A DNA stretch of 64,000 nt from an uncultured Acidimicrobiaceae bacterium. GTDB lineage: Bacteria > Actinomycetota > Acidimicrobiia > Acidimicrobiales > Ilumatobacteraceae. Below are positions 55,636 to 63,357 of the stretch, in pieces. The notes below the pieces were generated by a model, which saw nothing but the letters and a program-made list of their open reading frames with translations, was not told where the DNA came from and ran no database searches. The first letter of the stretch is position 1. Each line of letters opens with the position of its first letter. The stretch covers positions 1 through 64,000 of the forward strand of contig CAIXIJ010000008.1 of the NCBI GenBank assembly GCA_903919455.1, in the 5' to 3' direction. Both the position numbers and the translations under genes were made by a program.

Positions 55636-56415
55636 ATGCTCGCTCGAACCGCCGGAGTCGGTGCCCTCGCACTGTCGATGCTGCTGGTCGGGTGCAGTGG
55701 CTCGTCGACGTCACCCGTCGCCACCACTACCTCAGCCGCCGCAACGGCAGCCGCCACGACGGAACCCACCACCACCGTTGCTCTGCCGAGTAGCCCCGCA
55801 CCCACCACCACCGGCAGCGCGGCCGGCTCACTCGTCACCTTCACGGCGGAGGTGTGGGCCGACAACTGGTTCTCGCTGTACGTGAACGGTGAGAAGGTCG
55901 GCGAGGACAGCGTGCCGATCACCACGGTTCGTTCGTTCAACGCCGAGACGATCACCTTCACCGCCACATACCCGCTCACTATCGCCCTCGTGTCGAAGGA
56001 CTACGTGGAGAGCGACAGCGGCCTCGAGTACATCGGGACCGACCGCCAACAGATGGGCGACGGCGGATTCATCGCGCAGTTCACCGACACCACAACGGGC
56101 GATGTCATCGCCACCACGAGTTCGGCCTGGAAGGGCCTCGCGATCTTCCGCGCACCGCTGAACGCCGACTGTGCATCGTCGACGGATCCCGACACGACGT
56201 GCACGCACGAGATCCTTCCGGAACCCGACGGCTGGACCTTGCCGTCGTTCGACGACACCGCATGGGTGGCAGCGAGTGAGTACACCGCCGCGGAGGTTGG
56301 CGCCAAGGACGGCTACGACACCGTGACCTGGTCGTCCGACGCCAAGCTGATCTGGTCCGGCGACCTCAGGGTCGACAACACCATCCTTTGGCGCACCACC
56401 GTCGCGCAACCCTGA
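55636..56415 (+). CDS. lipoprotein of unknown function
   Basis: Lipobox MLLVGCSG; Thr/Ala-rich linker; globular C-domain. Confidence 0.7.
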   Translation: MLARTAGVGALALSMLLVGCSGSSTSPVATTTSAAATAAATTEPTTTVALPSSPAPTTTGSAAGSLVTFTAEVWADNWFSLYVNGEKVGEDSVPITTVRSFNAETITFTATYPLTIALVSKDYVESDSGLEYIGTDRQQMGDGGFIAQFTDTTTGDVIATTSSAWKGLAIFRAPLNADCASSTDPDTTCTHEILPEPDGWTLPSFDDTAWVAASEYTAAEVGAKDGYDTVTWSSDAKLIWSGDLRVDNTILWRTTVAQP

Positions 56416-56431
56416 CACCCACGCAGACGAC

Positions 56432-57055
56432 TCAGAGGTCGACGCCGAGCGTCCTGCTGCTGGATTGCACTACACGGATGGGAACGCACGATTGCTGAAG
56501 AACACCTCCAGCCACGGTCGTTTGGCCTGCCGCAGCGCGTAACTCCCGGTCGCCCGTGATACCTCGACGAGCTGCGGCCAGGGCCGCGGCTCCTTGTTCG
56601 ACGGTGAGGTCGAAGACGAGGCAGAACTCGTTGCCGAACGGATCCTGCATCACTGCCCAGTCGATGATCGGCTCCTCGTCACACGCGGCAGACGGCCGCG
56701 GGTACAGACTTGGCGGCTTCTTCACACTGCCACCGAGCGCAAGGATGTCGATGATCGCTGAATCGACACCTTGGTTCGGCGTGATGTCGACATGAACGCA
56801 GTTCGTCTGGTGATGCGTCGGCACCTCCGTCTCGATCGGAGCATGGTCGGTGTGGATGAGGATGATCTCGTGCTTGTAACCGGGTGGATGGCCCGGATGC
56901 CCACACGGCTCAGTGGTGCCCAGATACGCGAGCCAACCGTGTCCCCAGTAGCCGGGATCGAGCACCTCATAGCCGGTCAATGCCGACCAGAAGCGAAGAC
57001 CGACCTCGTGGTCGGTCACGTTGAAGGCCACACATCGCATCGTGCCGATACTCAT
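56432..57055 (-). CDS. VOC family protein (paralogue of 53723..54244)
   Basis: CVAFNVTDHEVGLRFWSALTGYEV…IIDWAVMQDPFGNEFCLVF. Confidence 0.9.
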   Translation of the reverse strand: MSIGTMRCVAFNVTDHEVGLRFWSALTGYEVLDPGYWGHGWLAYLGTTEPCGHPGHPPGYKHEIILIHTDHAPIETEVPTHHQTNCVHVDITPNQGVDSAIIDILALGGSVKKPPSLYPRPSAACDEEPIIDWAVMQDPFGNEFCLVFDLTVEQGAAALAAARRGITGDRELRAAAGQTTVAGGVLQQSCVPIRVVQSSSRTLGVDL

Positions 57056-57095
57056 CGTCATTCCTTTCGGTCTCGCCGACCTCCTACGATCAGCA

Positions 57096-57111
57096 ACTCA
57101 CTTTGAGAGTA
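57096..57111. promoter_or_regulatory. PadR-operator candidate, copy 2
   Basis: ACTCACTTTGAGAGTA upstream of second VOC gene. Confidence 0.5.
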
Positions 57112-57310
57112 ACTGAGAGCGCGAGGGGTGCACCACCGTCCACAGGCCTGCTCCACCCATGCGTCGGCTGCGGCGACGACCGCGCCCGGCGCGGGCATCT
57201 GTGTTGATCGGACCCGGCCGAACGGTCACCGGCGGAGTTCTTCCCAGATCAGCTTCTCGGCGGAATCTCTCCCGGCTTCCGGAAACCAAACCGCCCGGCA
57301 CAGCGCCGCC

Positions 57311-57360
57311 TCGCCGTCGGGAGGGTCAGGCTTCGAGCGAGAACCTGTAGACGTTGGTCT
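57311..57360. repeat. direct repeat (left copy) of GNAT 3' end
   Basis: TCGCCGTCGGGAGGGTCAGGCTTCGAGCGAGAACC exact 35 nt shared with 58330-58364; encodes QTNVYRFSLEA* on minus strand. Confidence 0.85.
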
Positions 57361-57371
57361 GCTCACCGTCG

Positions 57372-57842
57372 TCAGAAACGCGCGTCGTCGCCGGACGCGT
57401 TGCCCGTGAGGCGTAGGACGTCGGCGACATCCTGCGGTCGACCGGTGGCCCGCTTGTTCGCTATGAGGTCCTCGCGCCCGATGAACGGCACAACGACACC
57501 GCCGAGTACGACTTCGATATGGCGTGTCCAAGCGAAGTCGAAATCCACGCCGGAGATGCGAGTGAGCAGATCGATCCGATAGGGCGGGTATCCCAACTGA
57601 ACGACGCAATCGTCCGAGGTCAGGTCATCGTGTCCGATACCGATGCCTCCGAAGCCGAACTCTTCGAGCGCTGCGAGAAGGTGGTCCGCGTTGGCCGAAT
57701 CCGTCCATATCCATGCGTCGAGATCGCCGGTCGCTCTCGGCAGACCATGCGCTGCGAGCGCATAGCCGCCGACGATCATGTAACGAACGTCATGCCGAGC
57801 GAGTAATGCGACAAACTCGCTGAAGTCCCGGTCGAACTCCAT
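57372..57842 (-). CDS. nucleotidyltransferase family protein (TA/MNT-like)
   Basis: YMIVGGYALAAHGLPRATGDLDAWIWTDSANADHLLAALEEFGF…VPFIGREDLIANKRATGRPQDVADV. Confidence 0.88.
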   Translation of the reverse strand: MEFDRDFSEFVALLARHDVRYMIVGGYALAAHGLPRATGDLDAWIWTDSANADHLLAALEEFGFGGIGIGHDDLTSDDCVVQLGYPPYRIDLLTRISGVDFDFAWTRHIEVVLGGVVVPFIGREDLIANKRATGRPQDVADVLRLTGNASGDDARF

Positions 57843-58002
57843 CGTTCCCCCCGTACATCCGGCGCCGCAACACCTCGACCGCCGCAACCCGCTCCTCGAG
57901 CGAGATTCCGGCCCAATACACGACCTCATCGACTTGATCGCGCACGGCGGATTTCCTCACGACCTTCGAGATCGAACTCGACGCAGTCGAAGGAGTCTCC
58001 AC
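57790..58002 (-). CDS. small protein preceding nucleotidyltransferase (putative partner)
   Basis: KSAVRDQVDEVVYWAGISLEERVAAVEVLRRRMYGGNDGVRPGLQRVCRITRSA; overlaps NTase start; GTG start assumed. Confidence 0.6.
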   Translation of the reverse strand: METPSTASSSISKVVRKSAVRDQVDEVVYWAGISLEERVAAVEVLRRRMYGGNDGVRPGLQRVCRITRSA

Positions 58003-58134
58003 CTCACGGATTCTACCCGTCAGGCGCCGCCACCACGGTTGACTTGGCCGACAGGACCCGCACATAACGCACGCGCAGAACCCCTTGCCAAGAGCGCCCA
58101 TACCGGGCACTCGGCTCTATCTCGTGAGGCGCCG

Positions 58135-58230
58135 GAGGTTTCGCGCCCACGGGCGCGAAACCTCCCAAATCCGGGTCATTCCTCGCCCGTGGGCGCGAAT
58201 GGTCCCAGTACCAGGACGAATCGCGCCCAA
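58135..58230. repeat. 40-bp-period intergenic palindromic array, copy 4
   Basis: GGTTTCGCGCCCACGGGCGCGAAACC … TCGCCCGTGGGCGCGA … AATCGCGCCCAAC; cores at 58149, 58189, 58229. Confidence 0.88.
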
Positions 58231-58344
58231 CGAAGCCCACGCCCTAACTGCCGTTCTGCTCGGCCTCCGTGCCGTCTCTCGACGGCGTTATGCGCCCTCT
58301 GATGGCGCCGACCGACCGAGGCCGCACGATCGCCGTCGGGAGGG

Positions 58345-58782
58345 TCAGGCTTCGAGCGAGAACCGATACACGTTGGTTTCGCGGGGCTCGAAGCCGATGC
58401 GTTGGTACAGGCGGTTGGCGGCTTCGCGCGACGGGCGCGAGGTGAGGTCCACCGTCTTGGCGCCCTTCTGTCGGGCGATGTCGAGCGCGAAGCGGTTGAG
58501 CTGATCACCCACGCCGTGGCCGCGCGCCGCGTCGTCGACCACCACGTCTTCGATCCATGCCCGCACGCCAGTGGGGATGCGGAACGTCACCAGGGTGAGC
58601 GTGCCCACGATGGCACCGTCGAGCCGGGCGACGAGCACGTCGCTCGCCTCCGACGCCACCATCTCGGCCACCTCGGTGGCAGTAGGCGGGGGTGAACTTT
58701 TCGACAGCTGCGGGATGAGGCGGGCAAACGCCTGCACCAGTTCGTCGTCGGCTTCGGTGGCGATCTCCAGAACAACACTCAC
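58345..58782 (-). CDS. GNAT family N-acetyltransferase
   Basis: AWIEDVVVDDAARGHGVGDQLNRFALDIARQKGAKTVDLTSRPSREAANRLYQRIGF. Confidence 0.92.
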   Translation of the reverse strand: MSVVLEIATEADDELVQAFARLIPQLSKSSPPPTATEVAEMVASEASDVLVARLDGAIVGTLTLVTFRIPTGVRAWIEDVVVDDAARGHGVGDQLNRFALDIARQKGAKTVDLTSRPSREAANRLYQRIGFEPRETNVYRFSLEA

Positions 58783-58835
58783 GGCGCCCACGCTACGGCA
58801 CGACCGACGCTCACGCCGCCGCATAGGGTGCGCGC

Positions 58836-59720
58836 ATGGAACCGTCACGCGCGCTCGCCGCCGCTCTCGAACCCGTCATCGGCCAGGTGTACTTCTCGCC
58901 GGAATGTCACGCCAACTACGTCGCCCTCGGCTTCGAAGCGAGTCGTGGTCAGGCCAACGGAGTGGCGCTGCCCGACGGACCCGCGTACTTCACCAGCCGT
59001 GGTTCGCTGATGGGCCAGGTGCCGGGCGAACTGGTGGCCGCGGCGTTCGCGGTGTTCAACCCACAGGCCGTTGTGCCGGCCGTGTCGTACGGCTGGACGC
59101 TCACCGATGCTGCAACAATCTGTGCCGCACGCGACGCCGGTGCTATCGCCCAACTCGTGCGCATCCTCGGCGAAGCCCCCGAGGGTGTGGGGCGTGCCCG
59201 CGATCTGCTGGCTCGTCTTTGCGAGCCGCTTCGCCCCGAAGGTCGCCCGTTGTACGCCGGTGTGCTGTCGCAGCCGATGCCCGACACCGATCTCGGTGCC
59301 GTGTGGCGCATGGGCGACATGCTCCGCGAGTTCCGTGGCGACTGCCACACCGCCGCCTGGATCGGCGCCGACATCGACGCCACCGAGATCGGTCTGCTCA
59401 GCGAGTTGTATTGGGGCTTGCCGATGCGCACCTACAGCCGCACCCGCGCCTGGACCGAGGCACAGTTCGACGCTGCCCACGAGCGACTGAAGTCGCGCGG
59501 TCTGGTCGACGACACCGGGTTCACGCCGCACGGTCACGGCGTGCGCGAGCAGATCGAACACAACACCGACCGGCAGATGGATCGGGCGATGGCTGCCATC
59601 GGGAGCGACATCGACGAACTCGTCGAGATCCTGCTGCCGTGGGGTGCCGCCATCCGCGATGCGAAGGGCTACCCGGCCAGCGGCCCGCACGACCTCGCCG
59701 ACGCAGTCACCAAGCGCTGA
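58836..59720 (+). CDS. SCO6745 family protein
   Basis: LEPVIGQVYFSPECHANYVALGFEASRGQANGVALPDGPAYFTSRGSLMGQVPGELVAAAFAVFNP. Confidence 0.85.
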   Translation: MEPSRALAAALEPVIGQVYFSPECHANYVALGFEASRGQANGVALPDGPAYFTSRGSLMGQVPGELVAAAFAVFNPQAVVPAVSYGWTLTDAATICAARDAGAIAQLVRILGEAPEGVGRARDLLARLCEPLRPEGRPLYAGVLSQPMPDTDLGAVWRMGDMLREFRGDCHTAAWIGADIDATEIGLLSELYWGLPMRTYSRTRAWTEAQFDAAHERLKSRGLVDDTGFTPHGHGVREQIEHNTDRQMDRAMAAIGSDIDELVEILLPWGAAIRDAKGYPASGPHDLADAVTKR

Positions 59721-59794
59721 CAGCCAAGCGCCGATAGCCAAGCGCCGACGACTCTTCCCTCACGACCCTTCACTCACGACCCTTCGCTCATGAC
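59710..59794. repeat. two adjacent sets of three 14-bp tandem units
   Basis: (CCAAGCGCYGAYAG)x3 then (CCTTCRCTCAYGAC)x3 between SCO6745 stop and selenoprotein-like ORF. Confidence 0.85.
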
Positions 59795-59806
59795 TATGGT
59801 GCCCTC

Positions 59807-60892
59807 ATGATCCTCACCTCGCTCGACGGCGTCACCGCCGACGACTTCGCCGAACACACCGGATGGGCACCAAAGCCCGAAGGCCTCTGCCGCGGCGAAG
59901 TGTGTGTGCCCGCACCCGGCTCGCTGCTCGCCGACGGCACGGTGCACATCGAGACCGCCACCGCACGCCTCGGAATGCCAGTGGTGCACGACGAACAGCA
60001 CGGCGCGTGGGCCGTGGGCTCGGCCACCCTCGGCGGGAAGGCACTGGCCACCGCAACAGCAGCCGACCCCGAACTGCTCACCCGCGACGGCAACCCGTTC
60101 CGCCTCAGCGCACTGCACGGCCGAAAGGTATTGCTGGTCGCCTGGTCCAGTTATTGAGGCTGCCGCACCAGTCTGCCCGGGTGGCAGGCGCTCCACGAAG
60201 AACTCGCTCCGCTCGGCTTCACGGTGGTCACCGTCGCCCTCGATGTGGTGCCTGAGCACACCTTCAAATGGATCGATGCAGCGAACCCCACGCACCCGTC
60301 GCTCATCGACACCGGCCATGTCACCGACGACCTGTTCGGCTTCGTGAACATCCCGATGGCCGTCTGGATCGACGAGACCGGCACCATCGTGCGACCCGCG
60401 GAGGCAGCCAGCATCCAGCGCAGCCCGCTGCGCGACATGGAGATTCCCGAGGGACTGCCCGAACGCATCGATCGCATGTACCGCGAGGTGAAGGCCATTC
60501 CCGATGTGGCCGACGACTACCGCGCCGCCATCGCCGACTGGGCCCAGCACGGAAGTGCGTCGAAGTTCGTGTTGTCGGCCGATGAGGTGATCGCCCGTTC
60601 GCTGCCACGCGGTGACGACGAAGCCCGCGCCGCCGCCTGCTTCGAACTCGGCAACCATCTCCGCGTCACCGTCGGCCCCGAAGCTGCAGTGGCGTGGTGG
60701 CGCGAGGCCCACCGCCTGTTCCCCTCGAACTGGACCTACAAGCGGCAGGCCTGGACACTGGTCACCACGCCGGAAGGCGCCGACGACAACGACCTCATGC
60801 AGGGCCCCAACGACGTCTACGAGGGCAACTGGCTCGACGACGTCATTGCCGGCGGCGGCGGTGCCGCTTACAACCTCCTGCCCCAGTTGTAA
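59807..60892 (+). CDS. candidate selenoprotein: redoxin/thioredoxin-like domain protein with in-frame UGA at 60155-60157
   Basis: ORFs 59807..60157 and 60224..60892 are in the same frame; reading TGA as Sec gives LLVAWSSYUGCRTSLPGWQALHEELAPLGFTVVTVALDV…. Confidence 0.78.
60160..60187 (+). promoter_or_regulatory. candidate bacterial SECIS hairpin
   Basis: CUGC(CG)CACC-AGUCUGCCCG-GGUGGCAG immediately 3' of the in-frame UGA; GUCUG in apical loop as in E. coli fdhF SECIS. Confidence 0.6.
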
Positions 60893-61426
60893 CTACGACG
60901 CCGGGCGGTGAATTCGTGCTGGCGGGCCTGCGGCGCGGTCGCGCAGATACCCGTCGAGGAACGCTGCACCCTCCTGCATTGTGCGCTCCACGTCGGCGGC
61001 AAGGAACGTGGCGATCCGGCCGCCCACGATGGGCATCGGGCACGTCACCTCGCCGGCGATGTCCACGATGGTGCCATCCGCAACCGGGGTGAGCGACAGG
61101 TGGCCACCGGTGGTCACCGGCACGCCGCGAGCGATCACCTGCCAGATACCGGCACGACTGCCGTCGTCCTGCGGGGGATCCCATTCATCATGCTGGTCCA
61201 CCAGCGTGATTGGCTCGAAGAACCGTTTCGCAAAGGTAGGAACGACAAGGCGCACACCACGCCGGGACCGCACCACGGTGATGCCGCCCCTCGCGGTGTG
61301 CTCCACGATCTTCACGTCCAGATGCCCAAGCGCCTCATACTTCGCCACGAGCACCTCGGGCGATGTCATCACCGCGAACACCGCCTCGGGCGGCGCCGCG
61401 TAGGTGTGCGTGGATGCAACCTTCAT
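60893..61426 (-). CDS. DUF2505/SRPBCC-like protein
   Basis: MKVASTHTYAAPPEAVFAVMTSPEVLVAKYEALGHLDVKIVEH. Confidence 0.8.
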   Translation of the reverse strand: MKVASTHTYAAPPEAVFAVMTSPEVLVAKYEALGHLDVKIVEHTARGGITVVRSRRGVRLVVPTFAKRFFEPITLVDQHDEWDPPQDDGSRAGIWQVIARGVPVTTGGHLSLTPVADGTIVDIAGEVTCPMPIVGGRIATFLAADVERTMQEGAAFLDGYLRDRAAGPPARIHRPAS

Positions 61427-61548
61427 GTGCATCATCGTGCGCCGGTGCAAGGGGAAGAGTCAGGGCACATGGTCCCTGCGCGGGGGTGCCCTCTGTCGGC
61501 CCCGTCTCCGTTCATCACAGCCAATTGCGCCGGTAGTTTGTGCGTGTG

Positions 61549-62469
61549 ATGGAACATGTGCGCTGGCTCTCTCGCCCCACGCTGCGACGCCCCACGCTGA
61601 TTGCGGCGTTCACGGGTTGGAACGACGCGGGCGATGCAGCGAGCAACAGTGTGCGGCATCTTGTGGAGGCCTGGCAGGCCCAGCCACTCGCTGAGATCGA
61701 CCCCGAGGAGTTCACCGACTTCGCCACGGTTCGACCCCTCGTGCGCCTGAACCCCGACCGCACGCGAGCCATCGTGTGGCCCACAGTGGGGCTCTGGAGC
61801 GCCAGCACGCCGGGTGGCGATGTCATCCTCATGCTCGGCCCCGAGCCGGCGCTGCGGTGGCGCCTCTTCACCGACCAACTCGTAGCGGTGGCTCAGGAGT
61901 ACGACGTGTCGCTCGTACTCACGCTCGGCGCGCTCTTGGCCGACGTGCCGCACTCTCGACCGGTTCAGCTCATCGGCACCGCCACCGACCAGCAGATCAT
62001 CGATCGGTTCGACCTGCAGCGCAGTCGCTACGAAGGCCCCACCGGCATCGTCGGTGTCGTGCACGACGCGTGCACACGCGCCGATTTGGCGTCCGCATCG
62101 CTGTGGGCTGCCGTACCTGCCTACGCGTCGCAGGTGCCATCTCCGAAGGCCGCACTCGCATTGGTGGAACGCGCCTGCGAGATGCTCGGCACGCCCGGCC
62201 CGGTGGCCCGGCTTCGCCAAGAGGCCGATGCCTACGACGACCGCGTCACCTCCTTCGTGGCCGACGACGCCGACCTCATCGGCTACGTCGCCCGGCTCGA
62301 GCACCTCAGCGATGCCGGTGAACTCGACGACGATTTCGACGATGACGAAGATGACGACGACGATGCCATCGGCGGCGAGCTGGCCGACGACGACGAGGAA
62401 CTCGACAGCGACGAGTTGATGGCCGAGCTGGAGCGCTTCCTGCGCGACCAGGGCACCGACGAACACTGA
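61549..62469 (+). CDS. PAC2 family protein with acidic C-terminal tail
   Basis: LIAAFTGWNDAGDAASNSVRHL…LTLGALLADVPHSRP; DDDFDDDEDDDDD tail. Confidence 0.9.
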   Translation: MEHVRWLSRPTLRRPTLIAAFTGWNDAGDAASNSVRHLVEAWQAQPLAEIDPEEFTDFATVRPLVRLNPDRTRAIVWPTVGLWSASTPGGDVILMLGPEPALRWRLFTDQLVAVAQEYDVSLVLTLGALLADVPHSRPVQLIGTATDQQIIDRFDLQRSRYEGPTGIVGVVHDACTRADLASASLWAAVPAYASQVPSPKAALALVERACEMLGTPGPVARLRQEADAYDDRVTSFVADDADLIGYVARLEHLSDAGELDDDFDDDEDDDDDAIGGELADDDEELDSDELMAELERFLRDQGTDEH

Positions 62470-62484
62470 CCGCCGGTTCGCTGC

Positions 62485-63222
62485 TCAGCCAGCAGTGGGG
62501 TGATCGCCGCGCCACACCTGCGGGCGGGGCGGATCGAACGTGGAGGCCAAGATGGCGCCATCGATGGCAGCGAACGCCATCGGCCCCCACCACTCGGCAC
62601 CCGCCGTCGGCGTCGGCAACGCGTCGCGAGAGAACCAGCCCACATCCGAGGTTTCGAGCGGGTGGCCCTGCAGGGTGCCACCGGTGGCACGGCAGTGGAA
62701 CAGCAGCAGGTGCATAGAGAACCGCGTGAACCCCATACGTTGTCCGTCGACGACGGCGAGCAGCTGCACGGGCTCGCATTCGATGCCGGTTTCCTCCAGC
62801 ACTTCCTTCACCACCACTTCGCTGGCGGAGTAGCCCACATCGGCCCAGCCGGTGGGGTACAGCCACACGCCGCTGTCGCTGCGCTGCATCAGCAGCACCT
62901 CGCCGGCGTCGTTACCCACCACGGCACCCACCGCCACCTTCGGCGTGATGTAACCGGGCACGCCCTCGCCCACGCTGTCCATCCATTCCTGGATGAAGTG
63001 GTCGGTCTCGCGGCGCACCTCCAACGCATCGTCGGCAGCGGCCTTGATGTCGGCCGCCACATGCAGGATCTCCTCGAAGCGCTCACGCTCGTAGAGGCTC
63101 TGCGTGAAGCCCAGACCGGTGCGCGCAATGGCGGCCAGGGTCTCGCTCCAGCGCACCAGATCGCGGGTGAAGTCGGCGGGGTCGGCATCGCTCACGGCGC
63201 ACACGATAACTTGCGCTGACAT
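62485..63222 (-). CDS. NUDIX hydrolase with N-terminal helical domain
   Basis: SDSGVWLYPTGWADVGYSASEVVVKEVLEETGIE Nudix box. Confidence 0.92.
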   Translation of the reverse strand: MSAQVIVCAVSDADPADFTRDLVRWSETLAAIARTGLGFTQSLYERERFEEILHVAADIKAAADDALEVRRETDHFIQEWMDSVGEGVPGYITPKVAVGAVVGNDAGEVLLMQRSDSGVWLYPTGWADVGYSASEVVVKEVLEETGIECEPVQLLAVVDGQRMGFTRFSMHLLLFHCRATGGTLQGHPLETSDVGWFSRDALPTPTAGAEWWGPMAFAAIDGAILASTFDPPRPQVWRGDHPTAG

Positions 63223-63297
63223 CCCGAGCGGTAGGTGGTTGATCGGTTACCTTACGTGATGACAGTGCTGCGCCGTCCCTGCGCAACCGTCAGGGCT

Positions 63298-63336
63298 GGC
63301 GAGCTGGGGATCTCTCCCGTCGATCCCTAGCTGGCC
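63298..63336 (+). promoter_or_regulatory. strong 5'-leader stem-loop upstream of SBP gene
   Basis: GGC-g-AGCTGGGGATC-tctcccgtc-GATCCCTAGCT-g-GCC, one G.U. Confidence 0.5.
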
Positions 63337-63357
63337 GCCTCTTCTACACTCCACACC

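Noticed and set aside
58135-58230. simple rho-independent terminator
   Set aside because: Although palindromic, the exact 40-bp periodicity, half-site ending and recurrence at other loci go beyond a terminator, and U tracts are lacking
59807-60157. Annotating 59807..60157 as a complete short protein with 60224..60892 as a separate gene
   Set aside because: Same reading frame, contiguous domain across the TGA and a SECIS-like hairpin argue for one Sec-containing ORF; frameshift not needed
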